Positions 17,323 through 26,096 of a stretch of DNA of 64,000 nt are shown here, piece by piece. The notes below the pieces were generated by a model. It had not been told where the DNA came from. It did no database searches and saw only the letters and a list, made by a program, of their open reading frames with translations. This stretch comes from Ponticaulis profundi (GTDB lineage: Bacteria > Pseudomonadota > Alphaproteobacteria > Caulobacterales > Hyphomonadaceae): the NCBI RefSeq assembly GCF_042659465.1, contig NZ_JBHSSW010000009.1:124001-188000 (forward strand). The letters are read 5' to 3'. The position numbers and the translations under genes are program-made. How positions within the stretch are numbered: the stretch's first letter is position 1; every line of letters starts with the position of its first letter.

Positions 17323-18161
17323 CAGGATTCTTCACGAAGCAAATTGAGAATAGCAGCTGCTGTTTCCTCAACACTTCGGCGCGACACGTCAAGCGTTCGC
17401 CATTTCTGCTGTGCGAACAATCGGTTTGCTTTGGCAATTTCCGCCTTCACCTGATCATCATCGGCATAGCTGGAAAGCGCGGTTTCATTCAGCGACAGAA
17501 GTCGTTGCTGCCGGATCTGAACCAGGCGGTCGGGAGAGACTTTCAGCGCAACAACAAGCGGTCTTTTGCCATCCAGTTCCAGAAGCTGTTTTGGCGGAGG
17601 AACACCCGGCACCAGCGGCACATTCGCCGCTTTCACACCGCGGTTTGCAAGATAAACGCATGTCGGAGTCTTTGACGTGCGGCTCACCCCAACCAGGATG
17701 ACATCTGCATTTCTGAGATTATCCGTCCCGGCCCCATCATCATGAGCAAGCGTATAGTTGATGGCTTCCATCCGCTCGAAATATTCTTCGTTGAGCGAAT
17801 GCTGAGCAGCCGTCCGTTCGCTTGCCGGCAGTCCCAAATGCCGGCTCAGCATGTTTACGGATGAATCGAGGATCGGCAGAACCGGGTGACCCTTGGACCG
17901 ACAATGGTTCTCAAGCTTGGTGCGCAGGGCGTCATCGGAAATTGTAAACCACACAATTCCGGGGGCAGAGTCGATTTCCTGTAGAACACGGTCCAACTGA
18001 CGTGGAGATCGGACGAGATAGTAGTTATGTTCGAGCGGCATCACGTTTTCGAACTGGGCACAGGCCGCACGCATCACAGCGTTCAGCGTTTCGCCGGTCG
18101 CGTCCGAAACAAGATGTACGTTGAAATAAACCTGGAGCTTTCTTTTTGAGCCGTCCGCCAA
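17322..18161 (-). CDS. PPSR/DUF299 kinase-pyrophosphorylase (PPDK/PEPS regulatory protein)
   Basis: The family reversibly phosphorylates pyruvate phosphate dikinase or PEP synthetase using ADP. Motifs are FNVHLVSDATGETLNAVMRA at the N-terminus and the P-loop-like GVSRTSKTPTCVYLAN near residue 153. The 279-residue length is usual. It is the first leftward gene from oriC. In many alphaproteobacteria this gene and hemE flank the origin, as seen here. Confidence 0.95.
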   Translation of the reverse strand: MADGSKRKLQVYFNVHLVSDATGETLNAVMRAACAQFENVMPLEHNYYLVRSPRQLDRVLQEIDSAPGIVWFTISDDALRTKLENHCRSKGHPVLPILDSSVNMLSRHLGLPASERTAAQHSLNEEYFERMEAINYTLAHDDGAGTDNLRNADVILVGVSRTSKTPTCVYLANRGVKAANVPLVPGVPPPKQLLELDGKRPLVVALKVSPDRLVQIRQQRLLSLNETALSSYADDDQVKAEIAKANRLFAQQKWRTLDVSRRSVEETAAAILNLLREES

Positions 18162-18189
18162 TGATCTCTACCCATTCTTCCACAGGACA

Positions 18190-18209
18190 TGTGGATAATA
18201 TGTGGATGG
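18190..18209 (-). promoter_or_regulatory. Two tandem DnaA boxes
   Basis: Bases 18190-18198 read TGTGGATAA, the exact complement of TTATCCACA. Two bases on, 18201-18209 reads TGTGGATGG (CCATCCACA on the minus strand, two mismatches). Confidence 0.8.
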
Positions 18210-18225
18210 TTTATACTCTTATTCG

Positions 18226-18234
18226 TAATCCACA
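18226..18234 (+). promoter_or_regulatory. DnaA box, one mismatch
   Basis: TAATCCACA matches TTATCCACA at eight of nine bases and faces opposite to the pair at 18190-18209. Confidence 0.65.
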
Positions 18235-18297
18235 ATGCAATTCACAAGGGGAAAATTCTCTCGCAATTGTTCTCGCTTTGTCGTCTGCATGTGGAGC

Positions 18298-18312
18298 TTA
18301 ACAAATGGTTAA
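18298..18312. promoter_or_regulatory. CtrA box 1 in oriC
   Basis: TTAA at 18298-18301, seven bases, then TTAA at 18309-18312 followed by C, giving TTAACAAATGGTTAAC. This is the full CtrA consensus (TTAA-N7-TTAA). A further TTAA half-site is at 18317-18320. Confidence 0.8.
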
Positions 18313-18367
18313 CGCCTTAAACCTTGAGACTCTGCGGCTTTTCAGCCAGTTGAAAATAGGCGTTGTC

Positions 18368-18387
18368 TGTGGATGACATGTGGAAAC
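18368..18387 (-). promoter_or_regulatory. DnaA box (18368-18376) and weak box (18379-18387)
   Basis: TGTGGATGA is TCATCCACA on the minus strand, one mismatch from consensus. TGTGGAAAC (GTTTCCACA) two bases on is a weak match only. Confidence 0.55.
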
Positions 18388-18417
18388 CCTTGTGGGAAAA
18401 AGCCGGCAATCAAAGTC

Positions 18418-18432
18418 TTAATGATTTCTTAA
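18418..18432. promoter_or_regulatory. CtrA box 2 in oriC
   Basis: TTAA at 18418-18421, seven bases, TTAA at 18429-18432, then C. It is a second exact TTAA-N7-TTAA match, 117 bases from the first and 58 bases before hemE, so it could act on both initiation and the hemE promoter. Confidence 0.8.
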
Positions 18433-18490
18433 CTCAAACCCCGGGTTAGAAAATCATAATCAATAAGATTCATTATATAAGGATAAGGGC

Positions 18491-19534
18491 ATGGCGGGTG
18501 CTGAAAGCTCTCTCTTCATCAAAACCGTGAAAGGGGAAATACCGGAAAGACCTCCGGTATGGCTGATGAGACAGGCCGGGCGCTACCTGCCTGAGTATCG
18601 AGAACTCAGAACACGTGCGAAAGACTTTCTGGATTTCTGCTACACGCCATCTCTCTCTGTTGAAGCCACTCTGCAGCCATTGAGACGGTTTCCACTAGAT
18701 GCCGCCATTCTGTTCGCAGACATTCTGTTGATTCTGGACGCAATGGACCGTGATCTGCAATTCCTCCAGGGAGAAGGTCCTGTCCTTCGTCCTCTGGAAA
18801 AGGTCAGTGAACTTGATCTGGTTCCAATGCCAAAGATTCTGGATCGCCTGTCGCCCGTCATGGAGACGGTTGATCGTCTGAAGCAAAATCTGGACAAAGG
18901 ATTTCCTCTGATTGGTTTTGCCGGATCTCCCTGGACGGTCGCTGTCTATGCGATTGAAGGTCGAGGCGGTACCGACAAGAAGAATCCGAAACTCTGGTCT
19001 TATACACGTCCAGAGGATTTGGATGCTGTTTTAGAAAAAATTACAGAAATAACAGTGCATTACCTGAAAAATCAGGTTGAAGCTGGTGTTGATGCGCTCA
19101 TGCTGTTCGACAGCTGGGCGGAAAATCTCCCGACGCCGGTTTTTGAGCGTGTCGTGATCAAGCCGACCAGAAAGCTGGTGTCACGTTTGAAGGAAGAGGG
19201 TGTTTCGGTTCCGATCATCGGTTTTCCGCGGGGCGCTGGAGCGATGGTTCCGCGATATGTCGAAGAGACAGGTGTTGATGCGGTAGGTGTGGATACCGGA
19301 CAAGTGCCATCCTTCATTCACAACATGCTTCCAAAGCACATTCCTGTGCAAGGACATCTCGATCCGTTGGCAATGATTGCGGGAGGGGATGAGATGCTGA
19401 ACCAGGCGAAATCGATCATTTCGGCCTATGAAGGTCGTCCGCATATCTTCAATCTGGGGCATGGTATTACGCCGGATGCCAATCCGGAAAACGTGAAAAT
19501 TCTGACGGAATATATCCGGTCTCTGGGAAGCTAG
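18491..19534 (+). CDS. hemE: Uroporphyrinogen decarboxylase
   Basis: HemE decarboxylates uroporphyrinogen III to coproporphyrinogen III in heme synthesis. RPPVWLMRQAGRYLPEYRELR near residue 18 is the family signature, with the catalytic Asp in LFADILLI. GFAGSPWTVAVYAIEG and NLGHGITPDANPENV are also typical. The 347-residue length fits. It is the first rightward gene from oriC and is followed four bases on by hemJ, a natural heme-synthesis pair. Confidence 0.97.
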   Translation: MAGAESSLFIKTVKGEIPERPPVWLMRQAGRYLPEYRELRTRAKDFLDFCYTPSLSVEATLQPLRRFPLDAAILFADILLILDAMDRDLQFLQGEGPVLRPLEKVSELDLVPMPKILDRLSPVMETVDRLKQNLDKGFPLIGFAGSPWTVAVYAIEGRGGTDKKNPKLWSYTRPEDLDAVLEKITEITVHYLKNQVEAGVDALMLFDSWAENLPTPVFERVVIKPTRKLVSRLKEEGVSVPIIGFPRGAGAMVPRYVEETGVDAVGVDTGQVPSFIHNMLPKHIPVQGHLDPLAMIAGGDEMLNQAKSIISAYEGRPHIFNLGHGITPDANPENVKILTEYIRSLGS

Positions 19535-19538
19535 GCCT

Positions 19539-19970
19539 ATGTTGTTTGAATGGATCCGCGCACTTCACATTATCAGCGTCATTGCCTGGATGGCCGGCAT
19601 GCTGATGTTGCCAAGATTGATTGTCTATCGGATCGAAAGCGTTCCGGGCGGTGAGACCGATCAGACGATGGACAAGGCGATTCGCCGTCTTCGGATGATC
19701 ATTCTCAATCCGGCAATGGTTCTCACCTGGGTTTTTGGTCTGACGCTTATTGCCTTGCAATGGCCTGGCATCATGTCTCAGGGCTGGATGCATCTGAAAC
19801 TTGCCATGGTGCTCGGAATTTCCGCCATGCACGGCGTGTTTGTTGGGATGAGCAAGAAAGTTCACACGGAAAAGCAGCCAAAGGCGAAAACGCTGAGAAT
19901 GCTGAACGAGCTTCCTTTCATCTTTGCGATCATTGCTGTCATCGCCGTTGTCGTTCAGCCATTCTCCTAA
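19539..19970 (+). CDS. hemJ: Protoporphyrinogen oxidase HemJ
   Basis: HemJ is the membrane protoporphyrinogen IX oxidase of most proteobacteria. The 143-residue protein has four hydrophobic helices and the conserved His in RALHIISVIAWMAGML, plus LPRLIVYR. The four-base gap from hemE points to one transcript. After it, 140 bases lead to rho; I see no clear terminator there. Confidence 0.93.
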   Translation: MLFEWIRALHIISVIAWMAGMLMLPRLIVYRIESVPGGETDQTMDKAIRRLRMIILNPAMVLTWVFGLTLIALQWPGIMSQGWMHLKLAMVLGISAMHGVFVGMSKKVHTEKQPKAKTLRMLNELPFIFAIIAVIAVVVQPFS

Positions 19971-20110
19971 ACTGAGGCTAAAAGACTTGACGCAACGGCG
20001 TTTTGGTGGCTTTGAAGAGTTACCTCGTCCGTAGGTGCATGTACGATTTTCAAATCAATCGTTTTCATATCGGCAAATATCTTTGCCAGATTTCCAGAAT
20101 GCAGTGAGTC

Positions 20111-21397
20111 ATGACAGAACCAGCAGCTGACCGTAATCAGGTCGCGCTACGCGATCTTAAGCTCAAAGCTCCAAAAGAGCTGCTTGAATACGCAGAATCT
20201 CTCGAAGTCGAAAACGCGTCTTCGCTCCGAACCCAGGATATGCTGTTTGCGATCCTGAAAGAACTGGCCGAACGGGATACCGAAATTCTCGGCGCCGGTG
20301 TGATGGAAGTGTTGTCCGACGGTTTCGGTTTCCTTCGATCACCAGAATCCAACTATCTTCCAGGACCAGACGATATTTACGTCAGTCCGCAACTTATCAA
20401 ACGTTATGGTCTTCGTACCGGTGACACAGTGGAAGGCGAAATTCGCTCTCCACGTGATGGCGAGCGTTATTTTGCGCTTGTTCGCGTGTCCCGGATCAAC
20501 TTTGAAGATCATGAGAACGCAAAGCATAAGATCCACTTCGACAATCTGACGCCGCTTTATCCGGAAGAGCGTCTTCACATGGAACCGCAGGATCCGACGA
20601 AAAAGGATCGTTCGGGTCGTGTCATCGATATCGTGGCGCCAATCGGTAAAGGTCAGCGTGCGCTGATCGTTGCGCCGCCACGTACCGGTAAGACGGTTCT
20701 GCTCCAGAACATCGCGTCCAGCATCGAAGCCAATCATCCGGAATGTTATCTGATCGTCCTTCTGATCGACGAACGCCCGGAAGAAGTGACGGACATGAAG
20801 CGGACAGTAAAAGGCGAAGTTATTTCTTCGACCTTTGACGAGCCGGCCTCACGTCACGTGCAAGTCGCTGAAATGGTGATTGAGAAAGCAAAGCGTCTGG
20901 CAGAACATGGCCGCGACGTTGTCATTCTGCTCGACTCCATCACGCGTCTCGGCCGTGCATACAACACAACCGTTCCATCTTCGGGTAAAGTATTGACCGG
21001 TGGTGTGGATGCGAACGCGCTTCAGCGTCCGAAACGTTTCTTCGGTGCGGCCCGTAACCTGGAGCAGGGCGGTTCTCTGACGATCATTGCAACCGCACTG
21101 ATCGAAACCGGATCCCGTATGGATGAGGTCATCTTTGAGGAATTCAAAGGGACAGGTAACTCGGAAGTCGTTCTGGATCGCAAGGTTGCGGACAAACGCG
21201 TCTTCCCGGCGATCGACATTCTCAAATCCGGTACCCGGAAAGAGGAACTCATCACGCCGCCTGAACATCTCAAGAAAGCGTACATTCTGCGCCGCATCCT
21301 TAACCCGATGGGCACGTCCGATGCGATCGAGTTCCTGCTCGATAAGTTGCGTCAGACAAAGAATAACGATGAATTCTTCCAGTCGATGAACAACTAG
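20111..21397 (+). CDS. rho: Transcription termination factor Rho
   Basis: Rho is the hexameric RNA helicase that ends transcription at Rho-dependent sites. The 428-residue protein has the N-terminal RNA-binding domain (VLSDGFGFLRSPESNYLPGPDDIYVS), Walker A APPRTGKT, the Q- and R-loop region with DSITRLGRAYNTTVPSSGK, and a conserved C-terminus EFLLDKLRQTKNNDEFFQSM. It is followed by a parS site and mnmE. Confidence 0.98.
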   Translation: MTEPAADRNQVALRDLKLKAPKELLEYAESLEVENASSLRTQDMLFAILKELAERDTEILGAGVMEVLSDGFGFLRSPESNYLPGPDDIYVSPQLIKRYGLRTGDTVEGEIRSPRDGERYFALVRVSRINFEDHENAKHKIHFDNLTPLYPEERLHMEPQDPTKKDRSGRVIDIVAPIGKGQRALIVAPPRTGKTVLLQNIASSIEANHPECYLIVLLIDERPEEVTDMKRTVKGEVISSTFDEPASRHVQVAEMVIEKAKRLAEHGRDVVILLDSITRLGRAYNTTVPSSGKVLTGGVDANALQRPKRFFGAARNLEQGGSLTIIATALIETGSRMDEVIFEEFKGTGNSEVVLDRKVADKRVFPAIDILKSGTRKEELITPPEHLKKAYILRRILNPMGTSDAIEFLLDKLRQTKNNDEFFQSMNN

Positions 21398-21402
21398 ACA
21401 AT

Positions 21403-21418
21403 TGTTTCACGTGAAACA
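21403..21418. promoter_or_regulatory. parS site 1 (ParB binding)
   Basis: TGTTTCACGTGAAACA is a perfect 16-base palindrome matching the bacterial parS consensus. It lies in the rho-mnmE gap, five bases after the rho stop. Confidence 0.95.
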
Positions 21419-21432
21419 TCGGGCAGGCTCAT

Positions 21433-22758
21433 ATGAACCAGTCCCTTTCAAATGATACGATCATTGCACTCTCGTCTGGCCAGGGCCGGGCGGGAGTGTC
21501 TGTTTTAAGGATTAGTGGTCCTCAAGCAGATCTTTTCCTGAAAACCTATTGTCGCGGCGCTGTTCCCGAACCTCGTATGTCAGCGCTCCGGTGGATCTAT
21601 GACGAAGATGAGCAACGGGTCGATCAGGCACTGATCCTGAGATTTGTCGGACCGGACAGTTTTACGGGTGAAGACGTCATTGAACTTCATTGCCATGGCA
21701 GTCTGGCCGTGGTCGACGAAGTCCTTCGGCTTGCATGCCTGTTACCAGGTTTTCGGATAGCTGAGCGCGGTGAGTTTTCCCAAAGAGCGTTCGAAAATGA
21801 GAAACTCGATCTGGTCCAGATCGAAGGCATTTCAGATCTCATTGAGTCCACGACGACAAAGCAAATGCAGCAAGCCGCTCGATTTTTATCGGGGGATGCG
21901 AGTTCCCGGATTGAAGCCTGGCGAAAGCAAATACTTGAGGCGTCAGCCTATCTCGCTGCAAGCATCGATTTCTCAGATGAGGGCGATGTTGGTGAGTCGC
22001 CACATGGCCCAGTCCTTGATCTCCTGTCAGAACTCGAAACGGAGTTCACATCGGCATTAGATCGGTCAGAAAAGGCCTCGCGCGTCAGAGATGGTATTCG
22101 TGTTGCCATTATGGGGGCGCCGAATGTCGGAAAATCGACTCTGATGAATCTGCTCGCCGAGCGGGATGCTGCCATCATCTCTGATATTGCGGGAACAACA
22201 CGAGATGTTCTGGAGGTGAGCCTGGTCCTCAACGGGGTTCCGGTGCTTCTCGCAGACACGGCCGGAATTCGCGAAACCGACGATCCGATTGAAGCAGAGG
22301 GCGTTCGCCGCGCGAGAAAGTGGGCGGCAGAAGCGGATATCCGCCTTTTTCTGTCGGAAATCGGTGATGACACGTCAAAGCCGGAAACGGATATCGATCT
22401 CTGGATCGGAACTAAAGCAGATTTGCCGCGAAACACCGATCAACCTTTTGATGTGAAAATCTCTGCGACGACGGGAGAGGGCATCGACGCGCTAAAATCA
22501 CAGCTTTCAAATCGCGTTGCCGAACTGACATCGCTGTCTGAAGCGCCGAGCATTGTGAGGAGGCGCCATCAGTCTGCCATCGAACAGGCGATCGACGCTC
22601 TACGCTCCGCGCGTGCATTGCTGACTGAGAATGATGATGTTGATCTGGCTGCTTTTGAGTTATCACTTGCGCGGACAGCCCTTGATCAAATATTAGGTCG
22701 GGTCGATGTAGAGGATATCCTCGGCGAGGTATTTTCCGGATTTTGTGTCGGGAAATAA
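21433..22758 (+). CDS. mnmE: tRNA modification GTPase MnmE
   Basis: MnmE with MnmG installs the carboxymethylaminomethyl group on wobble U34 of several tRNAs. The 441-residue protein has the folate-binding N-terminal domain (DTIIALSSGQGRAGVSVLRISG), the G domain from about 220 with GAPNVGKST and DIAGTTRD, and the C-terminal FCVGK with the catalytic Cys. The next gene, mnmG, encodes its partner. Confidence 0.97.
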   Translation: MNQSLSNDTIIALSSGQGRAGVSVLRISGPQADLFLKTYCRGAVPEPRMSALRWIYDEDEQRVDQALILRFVGPDSFTGEDVIELHCHGSLAVVDEVLRLACLLPGFRIAERGEFSQRAFENEKLDLVQIEGISDLIESTTTKQMQQAARFLSGDASSRIEAWRKQILEASAYLAASIDFSDEGDVGESPHGPVLDLLSELETEFTSALDRSEKASRVRDGIRVAIMGAPNVGKSTLMNLLAERDAAIISDIAGTTRDVLEVSLVLNGVPVLLADTAGIRETDDPIEAEGVRRARKWAAEADIRLFLSEIGDDTSKPETDIDLWIGTKADLPRNTDQPFDVKISATTGEGIDALKSQLSNRVAELTSLSEAPSIVRRRHQSAIEQAIDALRSARALLTENDDVDLAAFELSLARTALDQILGRVDVEDILGEVFSGFCVGK

Positions 22759-22774
22759 TGTTTCACGTGAAACA
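22759..22774. promoter_or_regulatory. parS site 2
   Basis: A perfect TGTTTCACGTGAAACA directly follows the mnmE stop codon (ends at 22758) and precedes the mnmG Shine-Dalgarno. Confidence 0.95.
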
Positions 22775-22794
22775 CGGATAAAGGAGTGATCGCC

Positions 22795-24684
22795 GTGAGC
22801 GATTATGACGTCATTATTGTAGGGGGTGGTCACGCCGGAACGGAAGCCGCATGCGCGTCTGCACGTTACGGTGCGAAGACAGCACTCGTGACGTATATCG
22901 CTGCTAAAATTGGCGAGATGTCCTGTAATCCGGCCATTGGCGGTCTCGGAAAAGGTCACCTTGTTCGGGAAATCGATGCCTTTGATGGCGTTATGGCGCG
23001 CGTCGCTGATCGGGCAGGTATTCAGTACCGCCTGTTGAATCGATCAAAAGGTCCAGCGGTTCAGGGCCCAAGATCTCAGGCAGATCGCAAACTTTATCGT
23101 GAAGCCATGCAGGCCGAGATTTCTCAGACAGAAAACCTCACAGTCATCGAAGACGGTGTGGATGACCTCATTGTGGAAGATGGCGAAGTCGCTGGCATTG
23201 TATGCGCCTCCGGACAAAGAATTCGCGCAAAATCCGTCGTTGTCACAACGGGAACGTTTCTGCGTGGCCTCATCCATCGCGGTGACGAGCGGATTCCAGC
23301 GGGTCGTGTGGGGGAGGCGCCTTCGAACGAGCTCTCCAAGCGATTAATGGCGCTCGCATTGCCGCTTGGCCGCCTGAAAACGGGTACGCCGGCACGTCTG
23401 AACGGTAAAACGATCGCTTGGGATCAGTTGGAGCTGCAGCACGCGGACGAAGATCCTGTCCCATTTTCTTTCCTGACTGATCGCATTTCGATTCCGCAAG
23501 TCGCTTGTGGTATCACCTGGACCAATGAAAACACACACAAAGTGATCGCCGAAAACATTACCAAGTCGGCGGTCTATTCTGGTGCGATCGAAGGGCGAGG
23601 ACCACGCTATTGTCCAAGCATTGAGGACAAGGTTCACAAGTTCGCAGACCGGGACCGACATCAGGTCTTTCTGGAACCAGAAGGACTGGACGATGACACG
23701 GTCTATCCAAACGGCATTTCGTCGTCTTTGCCGGTCGATGTTCAGGAAGCCTTTATTCGGACCATTCCGGGTCTCGAAAAGGTGGAGATCTTTCAACCTG
23801 GCTATGCCATCGAATATGACTATGTCGATCCGCGTTCACTTTCCCGCGCTCTGGAAGTGAAAGCGCTTCCGGGATTGTATCTGGCTGGGCAGATCAACGG
23901 CACCACGGGTTATGAGGAAGCGGCGGCGCAAGGGTTGATCGCAGGCGTCAACGCTGCAATGCGAGCCGGTGGATCATCACAACCCTTTATTCTGGACCGG
24001 GCCGAAGCGTATATCGGTGTGATGATCGACGATCTGACCACGCGTGGCGTGACCGAGCCGTATCGCATGTTCACGTCGCGGGCGGAATACCGTCTCCATT
24101 TGCGCGCTGACAACGCAGATCAGCGTCTGACAGCGCGGGGGCGTGATGCCGGCTTGGTCAAACACGCGCGTTGGTCTGCTTTTTCGGACAAGATTTCACG
24201 CCTTGATGCAGTCCGGGACGTCCTTCAGGCGCGAAATCTCACACCAAATGAAGCACGAAATCTTGGTTTCGATATCAAACTGGATGGTCGCCGTCGTACA
24301 GCCTATGAAATGCTGACCTATTCCGGCGTGACAACCGAGCGGCTCGCGGACAAATGGCCGGAACTCAACGAATTTGCCAGTGCCGATGTGTCTCAGGTCG
24401 AGATTGAAGCGCGCTATGCCAGCTATCTGGAACGCCAGGCGAGCGACATTGCGACGCTTCGCAAGGATGAAAAGCGTCAGATCCCGAGCGATATCGACTA
24501 TTCAAAGATTGGCAGTCTCTCAAACGAAATTCGTGAAAAATTATCGCAGATTCGTCCGTCATCGATCTCGCAAGCGCAGCGTATTGAGGGTATGACTCCG
24601 AGCGCAATTCTTGCAGTGCTGAGTCACATGCGAAAAAGGGAAGCGTCTGAGCTGGAGATCGAACCGAAACATGACGCGGGATGA
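22795..24684 (+). CDS. mnmG: tRNA U34 carboxymethylaminomethyl synthase subunit MnmG (GidA)
   Basis: MnmG is the FAD- and NADH-dependent partner of MnmE. The FAD loop GGGHAGTEAACASARYGA starts near residue 9. GEMSCNPAIGGLGKGHLVREIDA carries the conserved Cys, and a second Cys-type motif lies in RYCPSIEDK. The GTG at 22795 was chosen because AAGGAG (22781-22786) lies eight bases before it; the GTG at 22786 overlaps that site. The protein is 629 residues. Its 3' end overlaps rsmG by 14 bases. Confidence 0.96.
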   Translation: MSDYDVIIVGGGHAGTEAACASARYGAKTALVTYIAAKIGEMSCNPAIGGLGKGHLVREIDAFDGVMARVADRAGIQYRLLNRSKGPAVQGPRSQADRKLYREAMQAEISQTENLTVIEDGVDDLIVEDGEVAGIVCASGQRIRAKSVVVTTGTFLRGLIHRGDERIPAGRVGEAPSNELSKRLMALALPLGRLKTGTPARLNGKTIAWDQLELQHADEDPVPFSFLTDRISIPQVACGITWTNENTHKVIAENITKSAVYSGAIEGRGPRYCPSIEDKVHKFADRDRHQVFLEPEGLDDDTVYPNGISSSLPVDVQEAFIRTIPGLEKVEIFQPGYAIEYDYVDPRSLSRALEVKALPGLYLAGQINGTTGYEEAAAQGLIAGVNAAMRAGGSSQPFILDRAEAYIGVMIDDLTTRGVTEPYRMFTSRAEYRLHLRADNADQRLTARGRDAGLVKHARWSAFSDKISRLDAVRDVLQARNLTPNEARNLGFDIKLDGRRRTAYEMLTYSGVTTERLADKWPELNEFASADVSQVEIEARYASYLERQASDIATLRKDEKRQIPSDIDYSKIGSLSNEIREKLSQIRPSSISQAQRIEGMTPSAILAVLSHMRKREASELEIEPKHDAG

Positions 24685-25297
24685 ATTAAACGAAGCACTC
24701 GGATGGACTGTTTCACGTGAAACATTTGAGCGCCTCGAAAAATATCACGACCTTCTGATCGAGTGGAGCAAGACCCACAATCTGATCGGTCCGAAAGAGG
24801 TTCCGTATCTGTGGGACCGGCATATCCTGGACTGTTTGCAGATCTGGCCTCATGTGAAGCAGGCAAAAACTGTGCTCGACATTGGAAGTGGCGCAGGCCT
24901 TCCCGGGATCGTTTTAGCGTGTTGTGCCGCAGAAATTCGCGGCATGCATGTCATCCTGGTCGAATCCAATGGCAAGCGTTGTGCGTTTCTTCGCCATGTT
25001 TCGCGACGACTTGGGCTTCCTGTCGAGATCTGCCATGAGCGGGTAGAGGATGTTTCACGTGAAACAGTCGATGTGGTGACCGCGCGTGCTGTGGCCGATT
25101 TGTCAGACCTGATGAAATACTCACAGAAATGGTTGCTGAAAGGCACCAGAGCGGTGTTTCCGAAGGGGCGAACGTGGTCAGATGAATTGACGGATGCTCA
25201 CCAATATTGGAACTTTAAAATGCAGATTTTCCCCAGCAAGAGCGCATCTGATGGGGTAATATTGTCATTATCAGAGGTCACAGCCAACCATGCCTAA
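24671..25297 (+). CDS. rsmG: 16S rRNA (guanine527-N7)-methyltransferase RsmG (GidB)
   Basis: RsmG methylates G527 of 16S rRNA; its loss is known to give low-level streptomycin resistance. The SAM-binding motif TVLDIGSGAGLPGIVLA is near residue 58. The length of 208 residues is usual. Two parS sites lie within the reading frame and are read as V-S-R-E-T, so the protein carries the same peptide twice, near residues 14-18 and 128-132. The gene overlaps mnmG by 14 bases and parA by eight. Confidence 0.96.
   Translation: MTRDELNEALGWTVSRETFERLEKYHDLLIEWSKTHNLIGPKEVPYLWDRHILDCLQIWPHVKQAKTVLDIGSGAGLPGIVLACCAAEIRGMHVILVESNGKRCAFLRHVSRRLGLPVEICHERVEDVSRETVDVVTARAVADLSDLMKYSQKWLLKGTRAVFPKGRTWSDELTDAHQYWNFKMQIFPSKSASDGVILSLSEVTANHA
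24709..24724. promoter_or_regulatory. parS site 3, inside rsmG
   Basis: A perfect TGTTTCACGTGAAACA, read in frame as part of TVSRETF near the RsmG N-terminus. Confidence 0.95.
25051..25066. promoter_or_regulatory. parS site 4, inside rsmG
   Basis: A perfect TGTTTCACGTGAAACA, read in frame as DVSRETV, 342 bases after site 3. Confidence 0.95.
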
Positions 25298-26096
25298 AAC
25301 GCGAATCCTAGCAGTGGTGAACCAAAAGGGCGGCGTTGGTAAAACCACGACGTCTATCAATCTCGGTACGGCTCTGGCTGCGATTGGGCGAAAAGTCCTG
25401 ATCGTCGATTTCGATGCGCAGGGTAACGCGTCGACGGGCCTCGGTGTGGGTGTACGCGAACGCGAAACGACCAGTTTCGATGTCGTTGTCGACGATGTTC
25501 CGCTCGAAAACGCAACCATGCCGACTTTGGTGCCTGGTCTGGATATTGTTCCAGGCGATGAAAACCTTGCCGGTGTCGAGACCGCGCTCGCTGATGATCC
25601 GAAAAGATCCTTCAAACTGCGCAATGCTTTGCGGTCTTATCGCGATCGGGCAGGGGATGACGCTTACGATATCATTCTCATCGACTGTCCACCTTCGCTC
25701 TCATCACTGACAGTGAATGCGATGACTGCTGCTGATTCGCTGCTCGTCCCGCTACAATGTGAGTTTCTGGCGATGGAGGGTCTGTCTCAGCTCCTTCGCA
25801 CGGTTCAGATTGTGAAAAACGGGCTCAATCCGGATCTCACAATCCAGGGAATCATCCTGACAATGTTTGACCGCCGCAATCGCCTGTCTGCGGAAGTAGA
25901 GCAGGAAGCACGCGAAAAGCTGGACGGGAAGATTTACGTCTATGACACGGTCATTCCACGTAATGTGAAACTCTCCGAAGCGCCTGGTTATGGAAAACCT
26001 GCTCTGCTTTACGATCATAAATGCACGGGAAGCGAGGCTTATATCCGTCTTGCGTCTGAACTCCTGCACAGAGAAAAAGAACTGGTAGTTGCCTGA
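25290..26096 (+). CDS. parA: Chromosome-partitioning ATPase ParA
   Basis: ParA drives segregation of ParB-parS complexes. The deviant Walker A KGGVGKTTTSINLGTALA begins near residue 11, and the second motif IILIDCPPSLSSLTVNAM is at about 130. The 268-residue length is that of the small chromosomal ParA without an N-terminal DNA-binding domain. Its end overlaps the start of parB by one base (TGATG), and four parS sites lie just upstream. Confidence 0.97.
   Translation: MPKTRILAVVNQKGGVGKTTTSINLGTALAAIGRKVLIVDFDAQGNASTGLGVGVRERETTSFDVVVDDVPLENATMPTLVPGLDIVPGDENLAGVETALADDPKRSFKLRNALRSYRDRAGDDAYDIILIDCPPSLSSLTVNAMTAADSLLVPLQCEFLAMEGLSQLLRTVQIVKNGLNPDLTIQGIILTMFDRRNRLSAEVEQEAREKLDGKIYVYDTVIPRNVKLSEAPGYGKPALLYDHKCTGSEAYIRLASELLHREKELVVA

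Larger units (their letters stand above)
18162..18490. other. Chromosomal replication origin (oriC) between the PPDK regulator gene and hemE
   Basis: The 329-base gap between divergent genes has a perfect DnaA box, three one- or two-mismatch boxes, two full CtrA boxes (TTAA-N7-TTAA) and an AT-rich stretch at about 18451-18482 that could be the unwinding element. Position next to hemE and about 3-7 kb from four parS sites and parAB matches the Caulobacter origin. CtrA in Caulobacter blocks initiation by binding the origin, so the same cell-cycle control is likely here. The hemE promoter must also lie within this region. Confidence 0.88.
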
